Below, piece by piece: positions 55,508-63,834 of a stretch of 63,834 bases of DNA. Positions within the stretch are counted from its first letter, which is position 1, and each line of letters opens with the position of its first letter. The notes under the pieces were generated by a model. That model searched no databases. It saw only the letters and a program-made list of their open reading frames with translations, and was not told the origin of the DNA. The DNA comes from Candidatus Ferrigenium bremense. GTDB lineage: Bacteria; Pseudomonadota; Gammaproteobacteria; Burkholderiales; Gallionellaceae. The stretch is from assembly GCA_019449635.1 (NCBI GenBank), contig JAGRPI010000042.1, positions 1-63,834 on the forward strand, given 5' to 3'. A program made the translations under genes and the position numbers.

Positions 55508-56334
55508 AGGGGCCGCGACTTCTGGTAGAACTGGTCGGGCGGCTGACAACCCGCATGGGGGCGGTTTTTCCGGGCGAGCGCGCGGTATTCCGCGGCCTCG
55601 ATCTGCACGCATCACTCAAGGGGCTGGACTGGCTGGAACTCTACCTGTTCGGCATCACCGGCCGCCGCTTTACGCCGCAACAAATGAAAGTATTGCAGGC
55701 GATCTGGAGTTACACCAGCTATCCCGACGCGCGCATCTGGAACAACCGCGTGGCGGCGCTGGCAGGCACGGCGCGCAGCACCGGCAGTCTCGGCATCGCC
55801 GCCGCGCTGGCCGTTTCCGAGGCGCAGATATATGGGCGCGGCATCGACCTGCGCACCAGCGAATTTCTGCGCCGCGCCAAGACGCAGGTGGATGCGGCTG
55901 CCAACCTGACGGGAGTGGTACGCGCAGAGCTGAAGCAGCAGCGCGGTATCGCCGGCTACGGGCGGCCGATCGTGGCCGGCGACGAACGCATCGCCCCTAT
56001 GATGGCGCTGGCGCGCGAGCAGGGGCTGGATGGCGGGCCGCATCTCCAGCTCGCGTTCGAGGTGGAAAAAATTCTGCTCGCCGGACGCTGGCGTTTGCAC
56101 ATGAACTATGCCGCATTGGCGGCCGCACTGTGCGCCGATTTTGGCCTGACGCCGCTCGAGTATTATTTCTTTGGTATCCCGGCCTTTCTCGCCGGCATGC
56201 CGCCATGCTACCTGGAGGCGGCGGAGAAACCGGCAGGCCTGTTGTTTCCTCTGCCTTGCCGGATATTGTCTTATGAGGGTGTTGCCCGCCGCCGCTGGCG
56301 GGGTGCGCCCATGAAACCTGATGCTTCCGGCTGA
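55504..56334 (+). CDS. short citrate synthase/citryl-CoA lyase homologue, copy 2
   Basis: A 276-residue homologue. Recognisable parts: DWLELYLFGITGRRFTPQQ, SYPDARIWNNRVAALAGTARSTGSLGIAAALAVSEA, GYGRPIVAGDERIAPMMALAREQG, and MNYAALAAALCADFGLTPLEYYFFGIPAFLAGM. Compared with active enzymes, His positions read Tyr110 and Arg154, and the Asp position reads Ala, so none of the usual catalytic residues seems kept. The start overlaps copy 1, suggesting coupled translation and possibly a heteromer. Function unknown. Confidence 0.75.
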   Translation: MKGPRLLVELVGRLTTRMGAVFPGERAVFRGLDLHASLKGLDWLELYLFGITGRRFTPQQMKVLQAIWSYTSYPDARIWNNRVAALAGTARSTGSLGIAAALAVSEAQIYGRGIDLRTSEFLRRAKTQVDAAANLTGVVRAELKQQRGIAGYGRPIVAGDERIAPMMALAREQGLDGGPHLQLAFEVEKILLAGRWRLHMNYAALAAALCADFGLTPLEYYFFGIPAFLAGMPPCYLEAAEKPAGLLFPLPCRILSYEGVARRRWRGAPMKPDASG

Positions 56335-56409
56335 TGGCAAACCTGCTACAGTGGCAAGCATTACATAAAAATAATATTGCCGCGTGTTGTTGCGGCCAAA
56401 GGGGGAGTT

Positions 56410-58465
56410 ATGTACAAGCTAATTATGCGCTCAGCCGTTATATTGCTGACCGTGGCCTGCACCGCCCATGCCGCGCCGCAGTCCGAGGAAGAGGAACTGG
56501 CGCTGGCCTATGGCGACAAGTCCTTCGTCAGCATCGCCAGCGGCTCCCGACAGCCGATCGCGCGCGCGCCATCGGTCGCCAGCGTGGTCACCGCGGAGGA
56601 CATCGCCGCCATCGGCGCGGCCGATCTCGACGAAGTGCTGGAAACCGTACCGGGCCTGCATGTGTCGCGTTCCCCCATCGGCTATAACTCGATCTATACC
56701 ATCCGCGGCATCCACACCCAGTACAATCCCCAGGTGCTGATGCTGGTGAACGGCATTCCGATCACCGGCGTATACACCGGCAACCGTTCCCAAATCTGGG
56801 GCGGCATGCCGGTGGAGAATATCGCGCGCATCGAGGTGATCCGTGGCCCCGGTTCCGCGCTCTACGGCGCCGATGCGTTTTCCGGCGTGATCAATAGCAT
56901 CACCAGGACCGCCGCCGACCTCGACGGCACCCAACTCGGTTTGCGCGGCGGCTCGTTCAACAGCCGCGATGCCTGGGTGCAGCATGGCGGCGCATGGGGG
57001 GGATTACGATTTCGCTGCCTACTTGCGGGCAGGTATTAGCGACGGCCAGCGCCAGATCATCGCCGCGGATGCAATGACCGCATTTGGCACTCCCTCCTTG
57101 GCGCCGGGACCGGTCAACCTCGGCCGCGACGCCATCGACGGACGCCTCGACCTGGCGCGCGACCAATGGCGGCTGCGCGCCGGTTACCAACGGCGCGCCC
57201 ATGTGGGCACCGGTGCCGGGGTGGCGTCGGCGCTGGATCCCCAAGGCAGAAATTTCGGCGAACGCGTCTCCAGCGACCTCACTTATCAGGACGCCAACTT
57301 TGCCCCCGATTGGGACGTCACTGCCCAAGCCAGCTTTCTGCACCTCACCGAGCAATCCGATTTGACGCTATACCCGCCCGGCTTTCCCGGCTTCCCGGAT
57401 GGGGTGATCGGCAATCCCTATCAATGGGAGCGCCACTGGCGCTTCAACCTGTCGGCTGCTTATACCGGGTTGCAGAGCCACAAGCTGCGCTTAGGCGCCG
57501 GTACCCAGAACGACGATTTGTACCGCATCAAGGAAACCAAGAATTTCAGCAACCCTGCCCCGGGAGTATTGGTTCCGCTGGGATCGGTGGTGGACGTGAC
57601 CGACAGCGCGCCCTTCCTGCGCCCGCACAGCCGGCGCGTGAGCTATGTGTATGCGCAGGACGAATGGGCTTTCACCCAGGACTGGTACCTGACTGCCGGC
57701 GTGCGCCACGACCGGTATTCCGATTTCGGCGGCACCACCAACCCGCGTCTGGCGCTGGTATGGGAAACCGCCTACAACCTGACCAGCAAGCTGCTCTACG
57801 GCCGCGCCTTCCGCCCGCCGTCATTCTCCGAGCTCTATAACATCAACAATCCGGTGGCGCTGGGCAATCCCAGCCTGAAGCCGGAAACCAATGAATCGGT
57901 GGAGCTGGCTTTCACCTGGCAGGCGGCCAGCACCGTTCAGGCGAACCTGAACCTGTTCCGCTACCAGATGAAAGATATCCTGCGTTTCGTATCTAACCCG
58001 GATGGTAGTGCCACCGCGCAAAACTCCGGGCGGCAGCACGGACGGGGAATGGAAGTCGAGCTGGTCTGGGAAGCGAGCCCGAGCCTGCGGCTGTCGGGCA
58101 ATTACGCGCAGCAACGTTCGATCGATGAGGCAACCAGCCAGGATGCGGGCAACGCTCCGCACCACCATGTCTATGCGCGGGCGGACTGGCGCTTCATGCC
58201 GCACTGGATTCTGGACACGCAATTCAACTACATTGCCGGCCGCAAGCGCGAGCCATCGGATACCCGCCCCGCCATCGCCGATTACCACACCGTGGACCTC
58301 ACGCTGCGCAATCGGCAGCAGGGCAGCGATTGGGAATTTGTCTTCAAGGTACTCAATCTGTTCGATGCCGACGCGCGCGAGCCGTCTCCGGCGCCGGGCC
58401 TGATTCCCAACGACCTGCCGCTGGCGCCGCGCGAGTGGCGCTTCGAGCTGCACTACAAACTTTGA
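56410..58465 (+). pseudogene. TonB-dependent outer-membrane receptor, interrupted by one extra base in a G7 run
   Basis: The first frame (from ATG 56410) codes for a signal peptide (MYKLIMRSAVILLTVACTAHA) and a plug domain (PSVASVVTAEDIAAIGAADLDEVLETVPG, then YTIRGI, ARIEVIRGPGSALYGADAFSGVIN). It stops at 57039. The +1 frame continues from the same point to 58465 with the beta-barrel, ending in the aromatic WRFELHYKL typical of outer-membrane proteins. A run of seven G at 56996-57002 marks the shift; six would restore one frame of ~684 residues. It may be a sequencing error, a phase-variable gene, or a true pseudogene. Substrate unknown. Confidence 0.85.
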
Positions 58466-59556
58466 TGGGCAATTCCATTTTTCAATCAATAGTTCAATAC
58501 TGTTTTCGCGCTACCCTTGCAGGAGCGGGCAAAGTTTTTCGTACCCGCGACAATCATGCCCTGCCGCGGGCATGGCCCGCTCCTGCAATTAATGCTGCTT
58601 TTAATGCAAATTTGAATAACGGGGCGTTGCTGGGCATCGTGCTGCCGTTTTTCACGGCACTGATCGTTACCTTGCCGGCCTGGGCAGCAGGGGAAGACAG
58701 GATAGCAGTGATCTATCCCGACATCGGTGAGCCGTATCACGGGATATTCGAAAAAATCATCGAGGGTATCGAGGACAAGGTCGGCAGCCGGGTAGCCAAC
58801 CATCCGGTGCGCGCCGACACGGATATCGGCGGACTGAAGGCCAGTCTGCTCCGCCAGAACACCAAAGTGGTGATCGCTCTCGGACGGCAGGGCATGAAGT
58901 CGGCAACAGCGGTGAGCAACGGCATCAGGGTAGTGACGGGCGGCGTGTTGACGGTGCCGGAGAACGAGGCGCGCGGACTGCCGGTGATCAGCCTGTCGCC
59001 GGATCCTGCATTGCTGTTCGCCCGCATGAAGGCGTTGATGCCGGCGGCGAAGCGCGTGTTCGTTGTCTACGATCCCGGTTCCAACGGCTGGCTGATGAAA
59101 TTGGCCCGGGAAGCCGCACGTGCCCAGGGGCTGGAGCTGGTGGCGTACGAGGCGCAGGATCTGCGTAGTGCGATACGGTTCTATCAGGAAATTTTTTCTG
59201 CGGCTGACGGCCGCCGTGATGTCTTATGGTTGCCGCAGGATTCCACTACGGTGGAGGAAAGCTCGATTCTGCCTCTGGTGCTGCAGGCATCATGGAAGCA
59301 AGGCATCGCGGTTTTTTCCAGCAATTCCGCCCATGTCCGGCGTGGCATACTGTTTTCGCTTTATCCTGACAACGTGGCGCTGGGGAAGAGCCTCGCCGGT
59401 TTGGCTCAGGGCATCTTGATCTCGGGTGACTATGGAGGGCGTGGCATGATGCCATTGCGCGATGTGCAAAGTATTGTCAACCTGCGCACTGCCCAGCATC
59501 TCGGGGTCAATCCGGGTCGCCTGCAGGGTTTCGACACTACCCTCCCTGAGCAATAA
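58465..59556 (+). CDS. periplasmic ABC-type substrate-binding protein (ABC_sub_bind family)
   Basis: Core residues: RIAVIYPDIGEPYHGIFEKIIEGIEDKV, NTKVVIALGRQGMKSA, ALMPAAKRVFVVYDPGSNGWLMKLAREAARAQGLEL, FSSNSAHVRRGILFSLYPDNVALGKSLAGLAQGIL. No ABC permease or ATPase is nearby. The ATG at 58465 overlaps the receptor stop, but codons 18-42 are repeat DNA (58517-58588). A TTG near 58611 just before LLGIVLPFFTALIVTLPAWA would give a normal signal peptide, so the true start is uncertain. It probably works with the receptor and the GGDEF-EAL protein as a ligand sensor. Confidence 0.78.
   Translation: MGNSIFQSIVQYCFRATLAGAGKVFRTRDNHALPRAWPAPAINAAFNANLNNGALLGIVLPFFTALIVTLPAWAAGEDRIAVIYPDIGEPYHGIFEKIIEGIEDKVGSRVANHPVRADTDIGGLKASLLRQNTKVVIALGRQGMKSATAVSNGIRVVTGGVLTVPENEARGLPVISLSPDPALLFARMKALMPAAKRVFVVYDPGSNGWLMKLAREAARAQGLELVAYEAQDLRSAIRFYQEIFSAADGRRDVLWLPQDSTTVEESSILPLVLQASWKQGIAVFSSNSAHVRRGILFSLYPDNVALGKSLAGLAQGILISGDYGGRGMMPLRDVQSIVNLRTAQHLGVNPGRLQGFDTTLPEQ
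58517..58588. repeat. 14-bp inverted repeat in the 5' region of the substrate-binding gene
   Basis: TTGCAGGAGCGGGC (58517-58530) is the exact complement of GCCCGCTCCTGCAA (58575-58588). It lies inside the open frame read from 58465. Confidence 0.75.
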
Positions 59557-59567
59557 CGCAATCGCTC

Positions 59568-62024
59568 ATGAAAAAGATTCTCAACGAATTCCTCCAAAGA
59601 CTCACTTTTGAGCGCCAGCTTGGCGTCATGGTTACGCTCGGCATACTTTTTCTGGCATTGTTTTCCTCTCTGGTGGGATCGTGGCAGAGTAACGAGCGGG
59701 TACGCCTTAACCTTCTTGAGCAGGGTCAGCGCATCACCGAGAATCTGGCCCGTCAGAGCACCCTGGCCCTGATTTACGCCTCGGCTGACAACGCCGCTGA
59801 GGCTGTGAACGCGACCATGGCTTTCCCGGGCGTGGTCAGCGTGGAAATACGCGACATCAGCCAGCGCACATTGCTGATACACGGCAGCGCCGGCCTGGCC
59901 GAATTTCCCGCTATGGCCGAGCGAACCAACTTGGTGCAGGGCGCAGCCGTTCTCGATGCGGAAAGCCGGAATGCCTGGCGTTTTGCTGCGCCGGTGTATA
60001 CGCAGCCTGCTGCAGAATCGCCATTCAATGTGCAGACCGCCGCACCCGAGTTGCTCGGCCATGTTTCGGTGGTGATGAGCAAGGCGGCGATGACTCGGAC
60101 GACGACCGACATTTTTGTCGCCAACCTGGCCACGTCGTTTTCCTTTGCGCTGCTGTTCCTGTTCCTGATCCGCTTCCTGACCAACCGCATGACGCGGCCA
60201 CTCAGCCAGTTGTCGGCCAGCATGGAGCGCGCCAAGGCAGGCGAATCGGAGGTGCGAGCCATGCTCACCGGGCCAAAGGACATCGCCGACATGGCTCATG
60301 CCTTCAATAGCATGATGGTGGCGCTGGAAGTGCGCGAGGCAGCTTTGCGCGTTGCCGCCATCGCCTTCGAGATCGAAGAAGGCATGATCGTGACGGATAG
60401 CAACGAGGTGATCATTCGGGTCAACCGTGTCTTCACGAAGCTGACCGGCTACAGTGCCGAAGAAGCTATCGGCAAAAAACTGAGCATGCTGAAGTCCGAT
60501 CGCCAGGATGCGGGGTTCTACCCGCGTATGCGGGAAATCCTGTATCGCGACTATTACTGGCAAGGGGAGATCTGGAACCGGCGCAAGAATGGCGAAATCT
60601 ACCCGGAATGGCTGACCATTACCGCCGTTGTCGGCACAGATGGTGAAATCACGAATTATGTTTGCGCATTTTCCGACATCACCGAGCACAAGGAAGCGGA
60701 AGAAAGAATTCGTGACCTGGCTTTCTATGACCCGCTCACCCAGTTGCCCAACCGGCGGCTCCTGCTCGACCGGTTGCATCAGGCGCTTGCCCTGAGCGTC
60801 CGCACCAACCGGCAGGGTGCGCTGCTATTCATCGACCTCGATAACTTCAAGAGTATCAACGATACCCAGGGGCACGCTGTCGGCGACCTGCTGCTGGTCG
60901 AAACAGCAAGCCGGCTGCAAGGCTGTATCCGGGAAATCGACACCACCGCCCGGCTGGGCGGGGACGAATTCGTCGTCCTGCTTGAAGACCTGGATACCGA
61001 CGAACAGGTCGCCGCCACCCATGCCGAAACAGTGGGAGAGAAGATACTCGCGACCCTCGGGCAGCCCTACCTCATCAACGGCCGCGAGTACCACAGTACC
61101 GCCAGCATCGGCATCACGCTGTTCCGCGGGCCCTTGAAAACGACGGAAGAAATGCTCAAGCACGCGGATGTCGCGCTGTACCAGTCCAAGGCAGACGGGC
61201 GCAATACCCTGCGCTTCTTCGATCCCACCATGCAGGCTGCGGTCGCCACCCGCGTCGCCCTGGAATCCGACCTGCGCCGCGCCGTCTCCGAGCGGGAACA
61301 ATTCCTGCTTTACTATCAGCCGCAAATCGATTCATCCGACCGCCTGATCGGTGCAGAAGCCCTGGTGCGCTGGCGCCACCCGGAGCGCGGCATGGTGTCC
61401 CCTGCCGAATTCATTCCGCTCGCCGAGGAGTCCGGACTGATCCTGCCTTTGGGCCACTGGGTGATGACTACCGCCTGTCAGCAACTGGCGACCTGGGCGA
61501 CGCGACCGGAAACGGCCCACCTCACCCTGGCCGTGAATGTCAGCACCAAGCAGTTCCACCTGCCGACTTTCGTTGAAGAGGTGCTGTCGCTGATCGATTA
61601 CTTCGGGGTGAACCCCGCAAGGCTCAAGCTGGAAATCACCGAAAGCCTGATGATGGAGCGAGTGGATGAAATCATCACAAAAATGAGTGCGCTGAAAGCC
61701 CATGGTATAAATTTTTCGATGGACGACTTCGGCACCGGCTATTCCTCGCTCTCCTACCTGAAACGCCTGCCCCTGTACCAGTTGAAGATCGACCAGTCGT
61801 TCGTGCGCGACGTGCTCACCGACCCCAACGATGCGGCCATCGCCAGAATTATCGTAACCCTGGCCCAAACCATGAATCTGGCAGTTATCGCCGAGGGGGT
61901 GGAAACCGAGGCGCAACGCGAGTTCCTGGAACTGAATGGCTGCCATGTCTTTCAGGGATACCTGTTCAGCAAGCCGGTCCCGGCAAAGGAATTTGAGCAA
62001 CTGATCGAAAAATACTCCAGATAG
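59568..62024 (+). CDS. membrane sensor with PAS, GGDEF and EAL domains
   Basis: An 818-residue protein. TM1 at residues ~20-40, a periplasmic domain, TM2 at ~182-204, HAMP, PAS (~265-380), GGDEF (~395-555) and EAL (~570-815). The GGDEF signature is intact (LGGDEF near 462), with a complete inhibitory I-site (REID five residues before it). EAL motifs are intact (AEALVRW, EITESL, DDFGTGYSSLSYLKRLP), so both synthesis and breakdown of c-di-GMP are possible. It lies 11 bp after the substrate-binding gene, which suggests one transcript and a common signal. Confidence 0.93.
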   Translation: MKKILNEFLQRLTFERQLGVMVTLGILFLALFSSLVGSWQSNERVRLNLLEQGQRITENLARQSTLALIYASADNAAEAVNATMAFPGVVSVEIRDISQRTLLIHGSAGLAEFPAMAERTNLVQGAAVLDAESRNAWRFAAPVYTQPAAESPFNVQTAAPELLGHVSVVMSKAAMTRTTTDIFVANLATSFSFALLFLFLIRFLTNRMTRPLSQLSASMERAKAGESEVRAMLTGPKDIADMAHAFNSMMVALEVREAALRVAAIAFEIEEGMIVTDSNEVIIRVNRVFTKLTGYSAEEAIGKKLSMLKSDRQDAGFYPRMREILYRDYYWQGEIWNRRKNGEIYPEWLTITAVVGTDGEITNYVCAFSDITEHKEAEERIRDLAFYDPLTQLPNRRLLLDRLHQALALSVRTNRQGALLFIDLDNFKSINDTQGHAVGDLLLVETASRLQGCIREIDTTARLGGDEFVVLLEDLDTDEQVAATHAETVGEKILATLGQPYLINGREYHSTASIGITLFRGPLKTTEEMLKHADVALYQSKADGRNTLRFFDPTMQAAVATRVALESDLRRAVSEREQFLLYYQPQIDSSDRLIGAEALVRWRHPERGMVSPAEFIPLAEESGLILPLGHWVMTTACQQLATWATRPETAHLTLAVNVSTKQFHLPTFVEEVLSLIDYFGVNPARLKLEITESLMMERVDEIITKMSALKAHGINFSMDDFGTGYSSLSYLKRLPLYQLKIDQSFVRDVLTDPNDAAIARIIVTLAQTMNLAVIAEGVETEAQREFLELNGCHVFQGYLFSKPVPAKEFEQLIEKYSR

Positions 62025-62149
62025 CTGCGCAACACGTGGGCGTGTCCGCAGCCGCGCAAACAGCCTCGCCCCGCCTGAATCTGGTTAAATTTGCCGCGCA
62101 GCCATGCGCCGAATTCTTTACAATAGCCCGCGATTTATAGGGCACGGCC

Positions 62150-63604
62150 ATGATCAATATCAACCGGGAACATCACTACACCGAAAATGTGCAGGATCAC
62201 CTCAAGCAGGTGGAATCGCTGCTGCGCAAGCACGCCCTGGTGGAAGTGGTTGTTCACCGGCAGGAGATACCGCGCGAAGATCGTCACACATTGGTCGATA
62301 CCCTGCTGCACAAGCAGCATCTCGCCGAACTGCAACACAAGCTGGATAGCCTGCACCCTGCGGATATCGCCTATATCCTGGAAGCCCTGCCCATCGAACA
62401 GCGCCTGCTGGTATGGGGCCTGGTCAAGTCGGAGCGCGACGGCGATATCCTGATCGAAGTTTCCGATGCGGTGCGCGAGTCGCTGATTGCGACCATGAAC
62501 CGCGAAGAGTTGCGCGCCGCCGCCGAACAGCTCGATACCGACGAAATCGCCGACCTAGCCCCCGACCTGCCGCAAAACGTGATGCGCGACGTGTTCAAGT
62601 CGCTGTCCGTCGAAGAGCGCGAGCAATTGCGCGCTGCAATGTCATACCCGGAAGACTCGGTCGGCGCGCTGATGGATTTCAGCATGATCCATGTCCGCGA
62701 GGACGTTACGCTGGAAGTCGTATCGCGCTATTTGCGTCGTTTCGATGAGCTGCCCGACCACACCGACCAGGTATTCGTGGTGGACCGGGACGATCGTTTC
62801 AAAGGCGTCCTGCCGATCAATCTCATCGTGGTCAACGAACCGGAAAAAATTGTCGGCGACCTGATGCTGACCGACACCATACAACTGCATCCGGAGGAAA
62901 AGGCGGATCAGGCCGCCCAGGCTTTTGAACGCTACGACCTGGTTTCTGCACCGGTGGTAGACGAGGATGGCAAGTTGGTCGGGCGGGTGACGGTGAACGT
63001 GGTGCTGGACTTCATCCGCACCGAATCGGAAAGCGATGTGCTGAACCTGGCCGGTTTGCGCGAGGAGGAGGATATTTTTGCCTCGGTATGGAAGAGCGCG
63101 CAGAACCGCTGGGTATGGCTGGCGCTAAACCTTTGCACCGCATTCTTTGCCTCGCGGGTGATCGGCAACTTTGAAGGCACGATAGAAAAATTCGTCGCGC
63201 TCGCCACGCTCATGCCGATTGTCGCAGGCATTGCCGGCAACTCGGCAAACCAGACCACCACCATCATCACCCGCTCGCTGGCCTTGGGGCAAATCACACA
63301 GGACAATGCGCGCAGGCTGATGCTCAAGGAATTGGCGATCGGTGGATTTAATGGCCTGTTGTGGGGCGGGATTGCAGGATTGTTCGCTTATTTCCTGTAC
63401 CACAACGCAGCGCTCGGCATCGTGATGACCGGTGCGATGCTGCTCAACCTGCTGGTGGGTGCGACTGTCGGCATGGCCATCCCGCTTGCCATGCAGAAGC
63501 TGGGGCGCGACCCGGCCATCGGCTCCAGCGTGATGATCACCGCCATTACCGACAGCGGCGGCTTTTTCATCTTCCTGGGATTGGCGACGATCTTCCTGAT
63601 TTAA
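62150..63604 (+). CDS. mgtE: magnesium transporter MgtE
   Basis: A 484-residue transporter. The cytoplasmic N domain (~25-140: HPADIAYILEALPIEQRLLVWGLV) precedes two CBS domains (~150-270: YPEDSVGALMD, DLVSAPVVDEDGKLVGRVTV). Five C-terminal helices include the pore block MPIVAGIAGNSANQTTTIITRSLALGQI and the last-helix region ITDSGGFFIFLGLATIFL. The N/CBS domains sense Mg2+ and gate the channel. It starts after a 125-bp gap in which I see no gene. Confidence 0.95.
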   Translation: MININREHHYTENVQDHLKQVESLLRKHALVEVVVHRQEIPREDRHTLVDTLLHKQHLAELQHKLDSLHPADIAYILEALPIEQRLLVWGLVKSERDGDILIEVSDAVRESLIATMNREELRAAAEQLDTDEIADLAPDLPQNVMRDVFKSLSVEEREQLRAAMSYPEDSVGALMDFSMIHVREDVTLEVVSRYLRRFDELPDHTDQVFVVDRDDRFKGVLPINLIVVNEPEKIVGDLMLTDTIQLHPEEKADQAAQAFERYDLVSAPVVDEDGKLVGRVTVNVVLDFIRTESESDVLNLAGLREEEDIFASVWKSAQNRWVWLALNLCTAFFASRVIGNFEGTIEKFVALATLMPIVAGIAGNSANQTTTIITRSLALGQITQDNARRLMLKELAIGGFNGLLWGGIAGLFAYFLYHNAALGIVMTGAMLLNLLVGATVGMAIPLAMQKLGRDPAIGSSVMITAITDSGGFFIFLGLATIFLI

Positions 63605-63668
63605 GGAGAAGCGAATGCGACCCGCGCGAAACGCGGGTTGCTGCTGAAGCTTCGCCTGTGAGAAAACC

Positions 63669-63696
63669 AAAAAAGGGCGGAAAAGCCAAACCGCCC
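63669..63696 (-). terminator. intrinsic terminator of the partial gene at the right edge
   Basis: Read on the minus strand: GGGCGG-TTTGGCTTTT-CCGCCC followed by TTTTTT. Confidence 0.85.
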
Positions 63697-63710
63697 CTCG
63701 CGAGGCGAAA

Positions 63711-63834
63711 TTACGCTTTCAGGATACCGCCGACCGGTTTTGACGCTGGTTTTTTTGCTGCTGGTTTTTTTGCTGCTGGCTTTTTTGCTGCCGGCTTTTT
63801 TGCTGCCGGCTTTTTTGCTGCCGGCTTTTTTGCT
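63711..63834 (-). CDS. histone H1-like Lys/Ala/Pro-rich DNA-binding protein, 3' part only
   Basis: The minus strand reads repeated AKKPA units ending in SKPVGGILKA and a TAA stop at 63711-63713; the 5' part lies beyond the window. The repeat unit (GCAAAAAAGCCGGCA) is highly regular. Similar tails occur in bacterial H1-like nucleoid proteins. The intrinsic terminator lies 14 bp downstream. Confidence 0.75.
   Translation of the reverse strand, partial: AKKPAAKKPAAKKPAAKKPAAKKPAAKKPASKPVGGILKA

Noticed and set aside
63711..63834. Tandem 15-bp repeat as a satellite or CRISPR-like array
   Set aside because: It is a coding repeat (AKKPA units) with a stop codon and an intrinsic terminator.

Overview
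The window looks like part of a chromosome from a betaproteobacterium, probably of the order Nitrosomonadales and near the Gallionellaceae (iron oxidisers). This rests on recalled gene orders (hda/perM/purM/purN; slmA/nucleotidase/argB; dacC/dat/ybeD/lipB/lipA; rnb/tonB/aroE/mtgA; rnfABCDGE/nth) and on the high-GC coding style. The exact genus is inference.

Region 1 (0-13 kb) is mostly housekeeping: Hda, a PerM-type permease, PurM/PurN, two DUF3108 proteins split by a large palindromic element, an esterase, an HD-GYP protein, a conserved unknown, the N-degron pair Aat/Bpt, and PyrD. Region 2 (13.2-21.5 kb) holds a lone integron-type attC with a cassette gene, then rnfABCDGE, a CDF transporter and nth. 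Region 3 (21.5-36.8 kb) is mixed core: a histone-H1-like protein, a cation/proton antiporter, DAHP synthase, SlmA, ArgB, a Ser/Thr kinase with a cyclic-nucleotide domain, Hsp20, a PCu(A)C copper chaperone, the RegBA redox two-component pair, HDOD and CZB proteins, DacC and a D-amino acid transaminase. Region 4 (36.8-44 kb) is the lipoate locus, in which lipB and lipA are separated by an MmeI-like restriction-modification gene, a DUF4238 gene and a higBA toxin-antitoxin pair. Region 5 (44-50.7 kb) runs cytochrome c, RNase II-like, TonB, a chemoreceptor, a mosaic aroE and mtgA.

Region 6 (50.7-62 kb) is the most unusual. A LuxR regulator diverges from an RsaM-like (DUF4902) gene and a LuxI synthase. 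Perfect or near-perfect dyads of the form TGTCA-N4-TGACA lie in the luxR/rsaM gap and 66 bp before luxI. Downstream, on the same strand, are an acetolactate-synthase-like TPP enzyme and two overlapping, short citrate-synthase homologues that both appear to have lost canonical catalytic residues. This looks like a quorum-controlled biosynthetic operon whose product I cannot name. It is followed by a TonB-dependent receptor (broken by one base in a G7 run), a periplasmic substrate-binding protein and a PAS-GGDEF-EAL protein, which read as an uptake/sensing module. MgtE and a partial histone-H1-like gene close the window.

The window is also dense in small palindromic repeats. Two families have terminal inverted repeats and constant copy length (about 150 bp with a shared end sequence TTAAACATAGCGACATAAAT, and 130 bp with ends GGAACCTCTGATTAAGTCC). 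Other repeats sit in frame inside genes (aat, the MmeI-like gene, rnb) or supply the 3' end of a gene (bpt). No tRNA, rRNA, CRISPR array or complete transposase gene was seen.
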